Positions 24,918-32,475 of a stretch of DNA of 64,000 nt are shown here, one piece after another; position 1 is the stretch's first letter; every line of letters starts with the position of its first letter. This DNA is from SVEL01 sp045125245 (GTDB taxonomy: Bacteria > Bacillota > Clostridia > Lachnospirales > Lachnospiraceae): positions 1 through 64,000 of the forward strand of contig JBGVNF010000118.1 in the NCBI GenBank assembly GCA_045125245.1, written 5' to 3'. The position numbers were made by a program, and so were the translations under genes. The notes beneath the pieces are model-generated. The model did no database searches and was not told the DNA's origin. It saw nothing but the letters and a program-made list of their open reading frames with translations.

Positions 24918-24969
24918 AAAACAAGAAGTCTTAGATTGATGCTATCATCATCTAGGACTTCTTGTTTTA
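24918..24969. terminator. Terminator of the ribosomal cluster
   Basis: AAAACAAGAAGTC (24918-24930) pairs exactly with GACTTCTTGTTTT (24956-24968), and TAGAT pairs with ATCTA inside. The right arm ends in a T-run. Confidence 0.85.
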
Positions 24970-25138
24970 TAATCATAAGAATGATAATATAGAACTTAAG
25001 GTACAGTTGTAAAGACTTAATCGTAGGAAGTGTTTGGGAAAGATATTGTAAATTTAATGATAAATTGATTTAGTACATAAAAAGTACATATAGAAAATAT
25101 ATCCTTCGTGTATAACAAATTACAAAGGAGTTGGGATT

Positions 25139-27679
25139 ATGAAAAAATGGAAAATTATATTAAGTGTTTTATTGGCAAATATAATATTTTTTAGTGGAGC
25201 AGCTTTTATAGTTACTGCTACACAGGCATATGGAATCTTAGAAGAAATGAAATGGCATAGTGAAGGCGAAGCAAAATTGATTTTAAGGGATGATTCGTAT
25301 ATTCCTATATATGCTGGTGGCCTTAATAATGCTTTTGTTAATCAAAGAATTGTTAATTACATAGCAGACCTGCATTGTACGGATTATTCAGCTAGTTATG
25401 CAGTAGCTATGGAAGATAATAATGTTATAGCTGATCCATTAAATAAGCTTGTATTTCCTCGTTACGGAATAAATTATTATTCTGAAGAGGATAGAATCAT
25501 TGATTTCGATAAATTCTTTACAGATGATGAAATCAAAGATATGAAGAAGTTTTTTGAAAGTAATATAGGTAAACTTGATGAAGAAATAACTAGGATAGTT
25601 TGTTTTGGAAAGATGGATGATAAATATATTTATCCTACACATATTGCTATCGGAAATGTGTATGATGAGGAGCTTACGAGAGAGAATATTCTAATAAATA
25701 CGGATGAGAAAGCTTTAAATAAGAGCTATGCGATGCTTGTATATGAGATTCATAAGGAATATGTATATGAAAATGAAGAAAGATTAGTTGATATAGATTT
25801 GCAATCTTATCTACATCCAGATGATGCAAAAGAATATATTTGGCCAATTACTTTTGATAGTTATTGTCCGGAGTATAAAGGTGATTTTGAACAAGTAGTA
25901 ACAAATGTAAATAAATATAAAAAGTATATAAGTGAAAATGGAACATATGAGAGAAATTCTATTTTTACTTATAAGAAGATTTCGTCAAAACAGATAGAGG
26001 ATTGCGGTCATGTTATCACCGAGTATTATTCGTTTGTAGGAAAGCCATTTAAGCAGGCGATTGATGAGTGCCCAGAAAAATATATAGCGATATTACTTTT
26101 GCTTATTCCTGTTAATTTGTTTGTTATAATGGTAATTAATTCGCTGAAAAAAAACTATTATAAAGGAAATGGAGTAAAAGTAAAAAAATCAGACATAGTA
26201 TTAGCAAATATAATGTTATTTGTTGCGTTGGTACTAGATATTACTATTATGCAGACAAAAAATATATTAATATCATTAGCTTATACATATTTTTTGCATC
26301 CACATATTATTATAGGAATGTTTTTATTTAATATATTTATCATATATTCTGCAAAAAAAATATATAATCGTCAGGTGATAAACGATAAAATTGCTAGCCA
26401 GATATTTTTCAGTGTTACTGATAAATTAATAGACTGTGTGGATGAATTAGAAAGTATTAATCGTGGTATTTCCTTAGATTCTGATAAGTCAGATAGAGAG
26501 CTTTTTGATAAAGAGATAAGGAATTTAGATGGTTATATAAGGGATGTAATAGAGTGGTCCAAGATGCAAGTAGGAGTACTTGAAATACATCCAGAAGAGG
26601 TGGAATTTGGCTATTTAGTAGAGGCGGTTATAAAAGATGTTAGTAAAGATACTAGAATAAAGATAATAACCAATATAGATATGAATATTGTAATAGAGGC
26701 AGATTTATCAAGACTAGCAAAGGCAGTAGCTGCATTTATAAGATTTGTAATAAGATTCTCAGAAGATAGAGAAGCCATATATGTGATTGTAGAAGAATCT
26801 GAGGACAAGGCATATTTTAAGGTTTCAAATAATCAGAATATCAAAAATCTAAATAGGAGAGCGTATAAGAACAAATCTAAGATGTTGGCGACATTTGATA
26901 TGCTATTAGGCAAAAGCTATATTAGATTACATAATGGTGAGCATTGGTACTATGATGAGGAAGATGAATTTACTCAATATTTTGCGGTACCGCTTAAGTA
27001 TATTGCTAAAAAGAAAAGCAAGAAGGATGTAAATCTTAAAGAAATATATGGAGTAATTGCTCATGAGCTTAAGACTCCTTTAAATGTTATGAAGCTATAT
27101 AATGAGGCTCTTATGATTGGAAATGTATCAGAAGAAAAGATAGAGAGATATAATTTAATTATTAAGACGCAATTAGAACTTATTGTGAATCAGGTACATG
27201 AATTTGTGGATTCGAACTATGTTAGTAGGGGAATTGTACATCCTAAAAAAGAAAGTGTGGATTTAGTAGAAGTTATTAATAAAACACTTGATAAATATAG
27301 TGTGATAATGGAAGATAAAGAGCTAACAGCTAATATAGAGGGAGTAGATAAGGCGGAGTTTATTTCAGATGCAACAGGTGTAAGAAGTATTGTATCAAAT
27401 TATATTAATAATGCTATTAAGTATAGTATGGTAGCTGAAACAATTAATATTTCTGTGGAAAAAGATGAAAGATTTGCTATAATAAAAATAGCAAATAAGG
27501 TGCCTGAAAATTTAAGATATAATACTGAGGATAAGGACAAAAAGGTTATTAATCGAATAGAAAGAGATGGTTTAGGTTTAATTATAGCTAGGACATATCT
27601 TGATATTTGTAAGGCTAGCTACGGATGTAATTATGCTGATGACAACGTGGAGTATTGGTTTAAGTTTCGTATAAAATAG
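25139..27679 (+). CDS. Membrane sensor histidine kinase with a duplicated, degenerate kinase core
   Basis: An 846-residue sensor kinase. A signal/membrane segment (about 6-30) precedes an extracellular domain of about 270 residues. Three hydrophobic segments follow (about 307-327, 355-372, 380-412). Next comes a stretch (about 425-575) resembling the end of a DHp helix plus an ATPase domain but without H-box or N-box. The functional core follows: H-box IAHELKTPLN (about 639-648), N-box NYINNAIKYS (about 757-766), and G-box DGLGLIIART. The response regulator gene begins 9 bp after it. The signal is unknown. The very AT-rich codons contrast with the ribosomal genes upstream. Confidence 0.88.
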   Translation: MKKWKIILSVLLANIIFFSGAAFIVTATQAYGILEEMKWHSEGEAKLILRDDSYIPIYAGGLNNAFVNQRIVNYIADLHCTDYSASYAVAMEDNNVIADPLNKLVFPRYGINYYSEEDRIIDFDKFFTDDEIKDMKKFFESNIGKLDEEITRIVCFGKMDDKYIYPTHIAIGNVYDEELTRENILINTDEKALNKSYAMLVYEIHKEYVYENEERLVDIDLQSYLHPDDAKEYIWPITFDSYCPEYKGDFEQVVTNVNKYKKYISENGTYERNSIFTYKKISSKQIEDCGHVITEYYSFVGKPFKQAIDECPEKYIAILLLLIPVNLFVIMVINSLKKNYYKGNGVKVKKSDIVLANIMLFVALVLDITIMQTKNILISLAYTYFLHPHIIIGMFLFNIFIIYSAKKIYNRQVINDKIASQIFFSVTDKLIDCVDELESINRGISLDSDKSDRELFDKEIRNLDGYIRDVIEWSKMQVGVLEIHPEEVEFGYLVEAVIKDVSKDTRIKIITNIDMNIVIEADLSRLAKAVAAFIRFVIRFSEDREAIYVIVEESEDKAYFKVSNNQNIKNLNRRAYKNKSKMLATFDMLLGKSYIRLHNGEHWYYDEEDEFTQYFAVPLKYIAKKKSKKDVNLKEIYGVIAHELKTPLNVMKLYNEALMIGNVSEEKIERYNLIIKTQLELIVNQVHEFVDSNYVSRGIVHPKKESVDLVEVINKTLDKYSVIMEDKELTANIEGVDKAEFISDATGVRSIVSNYINNAIKYSMVAETINISVEKDERFAIIKIANKVPENLRYNTEDKDKKVINRIERDGLGLIIARTYLDICKASYGCNYADDNVEYWFKFRIK

Positions 27680-27688
27680 AGGAATGAA

Positions 27689-28357
27689 ATGAGTGAAAGA
27701 ATATTATTAGTAGAAGATAATGTTCAGGCAAATAATGTGGTGAAGGATTATTTCGTGGAAAAGGGATATGAGGTAGAGGCTGCCTTTGATGGAACAACGG
27801 GACTAAAGATGGCTAGAGCTAATGAATACGATGTAATCTTTCTTGATGCAATGATGCCTGGCATAGATGGGTTTACATTTTGCAAAATGATTAGACAAGA
27901 GAAAATTGTGCCAATCATTATGCTTACAAGCTTAGCTGATGAAGAAAATATGCTAAAAGGTTATGAGAACGGAGCAGATGATTATGTGACAAAGCCATTT
28001 TCAATGGCTGTATTACACGCAAAAACAGTAGCTTTGTTAAAGCGTAGAAAGCTGACAATGGGTGATACAGATATTATTGATTGCGGTGCTTTGAAGGTTA
28101 ATGTAGCAACTCATACCATAGATGTGGATTTAGAAACTAAGAAGCTACCTAAAAAGCAGTTTGAGATACTTATGTACTTAATAGAGAATAAGGGTATGAT
28201 TCTTACCAGAGAGCAGATTTTGGAGCGTGCGTGGAGAGATGAATATGGTGTCTATGACAGAGTGGTAGATACGCATATAAAGAAGCTTCGAGCGTTGCTT
28301 GGAAGTGCAAGTGATATGATAGAAACTGTAGTTGGTGTAGGGTATATGTGGAAGTAG
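27689..28357 (+). CDS. OmpR-family response regulator
   Basis: A 222-residue two-domain regulator. The receiver domain has the acidic pair ED (residues 8-9), the phosphorylation site Asp in VIFLDAMMPG (about 54), the Thr/Ser of MLTS, and the Lys of DYVTKPF (about 104). The winged-helix DNA-binding domain follows (KKQFEILMYLIENKGMILTR and VVDTHIKKLRALL). It is the partner of the kinase immediately upstream. Its last codons overlap possible upstream starts of the Nudix gene, so the three genes probably form one operon. Confidence 0.95.
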   Translation: MSERILLVEDNVQANNVVKDYFVEKGYEVEAAFDGTTGLKMARANEYDVIFLDAMMPGIDGFTFCKMIRQEKIVPIIMLTSLADEENMLKGYENGADDYVTKPFSMAVLHAKTVALLKRRKLTMGDTDIIDCGALKVNVATHTIDVDLETKKLPKKQFEILMYLIENKGMILTREQILERAWRDEYGVYDRVVDTHIKKLRALLGSASDMIETVVGVGYMWK

Positions 28358-28374
28358 AGGATAAAGGTGTAGCA

Positions 28375-28896
28375 ATGAGAGAACTATTTACAATTGATTT
28401 GAAAAATTATAAGGAGAATGGAACAGTAGGAAAAAGGCCTTCTGTTAGAGGAATCATTATAAAGGATGGAAAGATTGCTATGATGCATAGCCTTAAATAT
28501 GATTACTATAAACTTCCAGGTGGTGGCATAGAAGAGGGTGAGGAATTAAGAGATACTCTTGTGCGTGAAGTAAAGGAAGAGAGCGGACTTGTAGTTAAGA
28601 AGGAAACTATCAAGGAATTTGGCTATGTCAGACGTATTGAGAAGGGGATGTTTGAAGATATATTTATGCAGGAAAATTATTATTTTTTGTGTGATGTGGA
28701 GGATGAGATATCTAGTCAGGAATTGGATGATTACGAAGCTGAAGAAGGATTTACATTAGAGTTTGTTACACCAGAGCAAGCTATTAATGTTAATAATACC
28801 GGTGACCATAGGGAAAAGGTAGAGAAGCAGACTTTTACAGGTATGCTGACAAGAGAAAATAGAGTCCTTCAGATGGTTAGAGATGAATTGCTATAA
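28375..28896 (+). CDS. Nudix hydrolase
   Basis: A 173-residue hydrolase of nucleoside-diphosphate-linked compounds; the substrate is unknown. The Nudix box GGGIEEGEELRDTLVREV followed by KEESGL (about 53-76) has the full GX5EX7REUXEEXGU pattern. The ATG at 28375 was chosen because AAAGGTG lies just before it; the in-frame ATG at 28348 lies inside the response regulator gene. It is co-directional with the two-component genes and with the AlkD-like gene. Confidence 0.88.
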   Translation: MRELFTIDLKNYKENGTVGKRPSVRGIIIKDGKIAMMHSLKYDYYKLPGGGIEEGEELRDTLVREVKEESGLVVKKETIKEFGYVRRIEKGMFEDIFMQENYYFLCDVEDEISSQELDDYEAEEGFTLEFVTPEQAINVNNTGDHREKVEKQTFTGMLTRENRVLQMVRDELL

Positions 28897-28914
28897 ATAT
28901 ATTGGAGTATGTAT

Positions 28915-29553
28915 ATGGATTTGAAAGAATTTGAAAAAGAGTTTGCTACATTAGGAAATAATTATAAAACCAAGGATGTGGATAGGTTTAATAAGGGACT
29001 TATCAAGAGAGGGATAGAGGTTTCATTTCTTAGAGAATTGGTTTTGGATAAACAGGAGTATCATAGGACATATTTTCAAGTATCTTTAGAACAGATGAAG
29101 ACCATAGAAGAAAAGCTTGATTTTATAGAGGAAAATTTTGATAAGCTTGATGATTGGTGGCATGTGGATCAGCTGGCACAGTTTGTTGATAAGCAGCTTA
29201 CCTTTGATTTAGTATATAAAAGAGCGAAAGAATATATTAAGAGTGATTTGACATTTGCCAGAAGATGGGGCTATGTGATATTTATGCCAAGTCTTGTAAA
29301 AGATGTGAAGAAGGCAGACAAGATATTTAAATTATTTAAGGATGATGAAGAGTATTATGTTCAGATGGCAGAGGCATGGTTAATATCGTATCTTGGAATA
29401 TATGTACCAGAAATGACTTATGAATACTTAAAAGGATGTCCATTAAAATATAATATAGCAGGTAAGGGTATTCAAAAGATTTGTGACTCGTATAGGGTGA
29501 GTGATGAGTGGAAGGGTAAATTTAAATCATTAAGAGAATTGTATAAGAAGTAG
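28915..29553 (+). CDS. AlkD-like DNA alkylation repair protein
   Basis: The 212 residues are almost entirely helical. They match the HEAT-repeat DNA glycosylase family of AlkD, which removes alkylated bases such as 3- and 7-methylpurines. Conserved features seen are DDWWHVDQLAQFV (Trp and Asp in the DNA-binding groove), TFARRWGYVIFMP, and YYVQMAEAWLISYL. The ATG at 28915 was chosen since GGAG ends 7 nt before it; the ATG at 28909 is too close. Together with the Nudix gene it suggests nucleotide or DNA damage repair, but this is inference. Confidence 0.82.
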   Translation: MDLKEFEKEFATLGNNYKTKDVDRFNKGLIKRGIEVSFLRELVLDKQEYHRTYFQVSLEQMKTIEEKLDFIEENFDKLDDWWHVDQLAQFVDKQLTFDLVYKRAKEYIKSDLTFARRWGYVIFMPSLVKDVKKADKIFKLFKDDEEYYVQMAEAWLISYLGIYVPEMTYEYLKGCPLKYNIAGKGIQKICDSYRVSDEWKGKFKSLRELYKK

Positions 29554-29635
29554 AAGTTGATGAATATTTATTAATGTCTTGGATGCTATACAGGGTATTT
29601 TTGAACATATTTGATAATGAGATAGGAGATAATAA

Positions 29636-30073
29636 ATGCTTACAATTATTCGAAATATGACAGAAGCAGACAGGGTTGAAGTTCGAAAAATGATGGAAGT
29701 TTTTTATGCATCACCCGCAGTTTTAAGTAACGGTTCTGCAGAAATTTTTGAAAATGATATAGCTAATTGTGTAAATGAATGTCCTTATTTGGAGGGATAT
29801 ATTTTTGAAGAGCAAAATGTAATCAAGGGTTATGCTATGGTTGCGAAAAGCTTTTCGACTGAATTTGGTAAGCCTTGCATATGGATAGAAGATTTGTATG
29901 TAAAAGATGAATTTAGAGGACAGGGTATAGGAACAATGTTTTTTGAATTTATAGGAAAAAAATATGAAGGATATGTGCAGCGTCTAGAGGTTGAAGAGGA
30001 AAATGAGAAGGCGGTTGCGGTGTATGAGAAGTGTGGTTTTGAAGAGATTCCTTATATGGAGATGAAGAGGTAG
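29636..30073 (+). CDS. GNAT family N-acetyltransferase
   Basis: A 145-residue single-domain GNAT enzyme of unknown substrate. The beta4 strand IWIEDLYVKDEFRGQG and the acetyl-CoA motif RGQGIGTMFFEFI (about 98-110) are clear. EEENEKAVAVYEKCGFEEIPYMEM ends the fold. GGAGAT precedes the ATG. The Crp/Fnr gene starts 6 bp after its stop and may be co-transcribed. Confidence 0.88.
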   Translation: MLTIIRNMTEADRVEVRKMMEVFYASPAVLSNGSAEIFENDIANCVNECPYLEGYIFEEQNVIKGYAMVAKSFSTEFGKPCIWIEDLYVKDEFRGQGIGTMFFEFIGKKYEGYVQRLEVEEENEKAVAVYEKCGFEEIPYMEMKR

Positions 30074-30079
30074 TATTCT

Positions 30080-30745
30080 ATGAGTATGGAATTGGTTTTT
30101 GAGAAATATTTTCCTTTTTGGGAAGAATTGAATGAAGCAGACAAAAAATATTTACAAGAGAATACAACTACTAAACATTTTGATAAAGAACAATCAGTTC
30201 ATAGTAATATGGAGTGTTCGGGAGTGTTCATAGTGAAGAGTGGCAAGTTGCGTTTATATATGTGTTCTGATGAAGGAAAGGAAATTACATTATATAGACT
30301 TTCGCCAGGAGAGATGTGTATGTTATCGGCTTCTTGCGTGTTACAAAGTATTACGTTTGATGTATTTGTTGATGCAGAGACATCGACCGATTGTTATATT
30401 ATATCAGGAGCAGCATTTAATAAAGTGGCAGAAAAAGTTCCTGCGATGAAAATATTTGCGCTAGAGGCAGCAGTTTCACGTTTTTCTGATGTTATGTGGA
30501 TTATGCAGCAGATTGTGTTTATGAATCAGGATAAAAGGTTGGCGATTTTCTTGTTAGAAGAGGCGGAATCAAAGGGAGATAATATTATTACATTGACTCA
30601 TGAGCAAATAGCAAGACATTTGGGTACAGCCAGAGAAGTTGTAAGTAGGATGTTAAAGCATTTGGCAAGTGATGGAGTCCTTGAAGTTACACGAAAGGGA
30701 ATAAACATTATAGATATAAAGAAATTAAGGAACATAGCATATTAG
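30080..30745 (+). CDS. Crp/Fnr family transcriptional regulator
   Basis: A 221-residue regulator with an N-terminal cyclic-nucleotide-type beta barrel (about 25-120, with GVFIVKSGKLRLY and LSPGEMCMLSAS). A long dimerisation helix follows, then a winged helix-turn-helix (LTHEQIARHLGTAREVVSRM, about 171-190). The N-terminus lacks the four-cysteine cluster of FNR. Several Cys occur in the barrel (CMLSASC), whose role is unknown. The gene is convergent with, and overlaps by 4 bp, the membrane iron-sulfur protein gene. The matching operator at 31576-31591 suggests that it controls that operon. Confidence 0.9.
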   Translation: MSMELVFEKYFPFWEELNEADKKYLQENTTTKHFDKEQSVHSNMECSGVFIVKSGKLRLYMCSDEGKEITLYRLSPGEMCMLSASCVLQSITFDVFVDAETSTDCYIISGAAFNKVAEKVPAMKIFALEAAVSRFSDVMWIMQQIVFMNQDKRLAIFLLEEAESKGDNIITLTHEQIARHLGTAREVVSRMLKHLASDGVLEVTRKGINIIDIKKLRNIAY

Positions 30746-31332
30746 AGTTCGTTGTTTTCTGTTGGATTTTTGATTTTACAAATCATTTGTGTCATTGTGC
30801 CCATTGGGCAATATACACACCAAGAGCGAGGCTTGAATAACACCATTGTTAATAAACCAAGCAATGTAGATGTAAGCATTATGCTATAAAAGCCAAAAGC
30901 AAATTGTGCAACACCTGCAGAAAATAAAGTGCCATAATATGCCCAATTCCAGGGAACTTTAAAAGTCCAGAAGAGAGTAATTACTTGTTTAAGACTCTTT
31001 ACGTCTGCAAAAACTAGATATGTATTCCATAACATTAGCCCAAACATAATCATAAAAAAGGTTAGGAAGCCGTATCTAAACCATGGGGAAACCATCCATC
31101 TTGGCGTATCTTTTTTTTTTGATAATCCAAAGCGTCCACCTAGCATAGAGAAAAGCTGACCTTTTCCGCAGTAGCGATTGCAGTAGCCTTTATTGCCTTT
31201 GATTATAGAAATCGCGAGAGGTGTTATAAAGCATATAAGACCTAACCAGGCGAATAAAATATTTACAAATCCAAGAAGTAAATAGATTGTTGAAAATATC
31301 CATAAATAGTCGTACCATTTCTTTTTATTCAT
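30742..31332 (-). CDS. Membrane-bound 4Fe-4S protein (NapH/YccM-like)
   Basis: A 196-residue membrane protein with about four hydrophobic segments. It has two cysteine motifs at the membrane edge, CNRYCGKGQ (about 50) and CVYCPMG (about 172-178), as in the polyferredoxin-like electron-transfer proteins of the NapH family (PF12801). It probably passes electrons across or along the membrane to an unknown partner. The start overlaps the ferredoxin gene by 8 bp, so the two are coupled. The 3' end overlaps the convergent regulator gene. Confidence 0.85.
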   Translation of the reverse strand: MNKKKWYDYLWIFSTIYLLLGFVNILFAWLGLICFITPLAISIIKGNKGYCNRYCGKGQLFSMLGGRFGLSKKKDTPRWMVSPWFRYGFLTFFMIMFGLMLWNTYLVFADVKSLKQVITLFWTFKVPWNWAYYGTLFSAGVAQFAFGFYSIMLTSTLLGLLTMVLFKPRSWCVYCPMGTMTQMICKIKNPTENNEL

Positions 31333-31525
31333 TGTCGGTCACCTCGCTTATAGTAATAATGCTTGCAGGACATTTCTTTGCACACATTCCGCAGCCAACA
31401 CATTTATCTGAATTGACAATGGCGTTAGTTCCTGTAGGAATTGATATAGCGTCAAGTTTACAGGCTGTAAGGCAACAGCCACATGCTACACATAGTTTTT
31501 TATTGATTATTGCTTTCTTTTTCAT
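31325..31525 (-). CDS. 2[4Fe-4S] ferredoxin
   Basis: A 66-residue bacterial-type ferredoxin with two cluster motifs: CVACGCCLTAC (about 12-22) and CVGCGMCAKKCP (about 42-53). It is a low-potential electron carrier in the cytoplasm. AGGAGG stands before the ATG. It is the first gene of a two-gene minus-strand operon with the membrane iron-sulfur protein, behind a promoter with a Crp/Fnr-type operator. Confidence 0.93.
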   Translation of the reverse strand: MKKKAIINKKLCVACGCCLTACKLDAISIPTGTNAIVNSDKCVGCGMCAKKCPASIITISEVTDNE

Positions 31526-31549
31526 AGTTTAATACCTCCTGTTTATTTG

Positions 31550-31591
31550 ATTATACAAAATAAAAATTTTTTTTCAGTGACTTTTATCACA
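31550..31591 (-). promoter_or_regulatory. Ferredoxin operon promoter with Crp/Fnr-type operator
   Basis: On the minus strand a TATAAT (31555-31550) is preceded by the palindrome GTGATAAAAGTCAC (31590-31577). This is a GTGA-N6-TCAC dyad of the Crp/Fnr type, flanked by T and T in the reading direction. Its centre lies about 41 bp upstream of the predicted transcription start, the class II activator position. No good -35 hexamer is present, as expected for an activated promoter. Confidence 0.65.
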
Positions 31592-31623
31592 ATAGAGGGT
31601 TGGTGGATTATATTACATAAATA

Positions 31624-31652
31624 TTGTAAAGAGAGGTTAATTGCGGCATAAT
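31624..31652 (+). promoter_or_regulatory. Promoter of the acetyltransferase gene
   Basis: TTGTAA (31624-31629) and CATAAT (31647-31652) are 17 bp apart. The leader before the start codon is about 40 nt. Confidence 0.6.
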
Positions 31653-31700
31653 AGTTATGATTAAATTCGATTAAAAACATAATTAATGGAGGATATAATG

Positions 31701-32312
31701 ATGACAGAGAAGGAGAAAATGCTACAAGGAAAAATATACGATACATCAGATAAAGAGTTGGCAGGTATGCGTCTTAAAGCTCATAAGCTATCAAAAGCTT
31801 ACAATGATACATTTGAGGATGAGGAAGAGAAGCGTACAAGTATTTTAGATGAACTGTTACCTAATAGGGGAAAGAATACATATATCCAAGGTCCAATCCA
31901 ATTTGATTATGGTGAGTTTACTACCTTTGGGGAAAGATGCTTTGCTAATTTTAATCTTACAGTTTTGGATTGTTGTCCGGTTACAATTGGCAATGATGTG
32001 TTTTTCGGACCTAATTGTACATTGGCAACACCGATACATCCTCTGTTAAACGAAGAGCGTAAGTTAAGATTCAAAGATGATGGTACAGCGTATGACTATG
32101 AATATGCCAAGCCTATTGTTATCGAGGATGGATGCTGGCTAGCTACCAATGTAACTGTATGTGGTGGAGTGACTATAGGAAAGAATTCTGTGATAGGTGC
32201 TGGAAGTGTAGTTACAAGAGATATACCGCAAGGTTGTATTGCAGTGGGAAATCCATGTAGGGTGGTAAGGGAAATAACAGATAAGGACGCTGTGTTGAAA
32301 GAGATGGTATAA
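31701..32312 (+). CDS. Maltose/galactoside O-acetyltransferase family protein
   Basis: A 203-residue enzyme of the left-handed beta-helix (hexapeptide repeat) family that acetylates sugars from acetyl-CoA. The N-terminus MTEKEKMLQGKIYD is the Mac domain. The hexapeptide region spans about 70-190, with NFNLTVLDCCPVTIGND, the catalytic His in PIHPLL, and GNPCRVVREI at the end. TGGAGG lies 8 nt before the ATG at 31701; the ATGs at 31686 and 31698 are less well placed. The real sugar substrate is unknown. A terminator follows. Confidence 0.9.
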   Translation: MTEKEKMLQGKIYDTSDKELAGMRLKAHKLSKAYNDTFEDEEEKRTSILDELLPNRGKNTYIQGPIQFDYGEFTTFGERCFANFNLTVLDCCPVTIGNDVFFGPNCTLATPIHPLLNEERKLRFKDDGTAYDYEYAKPIVIEDGCWLATNVTVCGGVTIGKNSVIGAGSVVTRDIPQGCIAVGNPCRVVREITDKDAVLKEMV

Positions 32313-32313
32313 C

Positions 32314-32358
32314 AAAAATTCCCTCGTTTTATTGATAAGATAAAATGAGGGGATTTTT
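32314..32358 (+). terminator. Terminator after the O-acetyltransferase gene
   Basis: AAAAATTCCCTCGTTTTAT pairs with ATAAAATGAGGGGATTTTT around a short loop, with a terminal T-run. Confidence 0.85.
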
Positions 32359-32389
32359 GTGTAATAAAAGGTTGTTTTTAATCTAAAAC

Positions 32390-32418
32390 TTTACACATGA
32401 AATTATATAAAGTATAAT
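32390..32418 (+). promoter_or_regulatory. Promoter of the ECF transporter operon
   Basis: TTTACA (32390-32395) and TATAAT (32413-32418) are 17 bp apart, about 58 bp before the start codon. Confidence 0.7.
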
Positions 32419-32475
32419 GTGCTATGTAATAATTTAAAATACTAAAGTGAGTTTATATATAGAAAGGAGAGCCCT

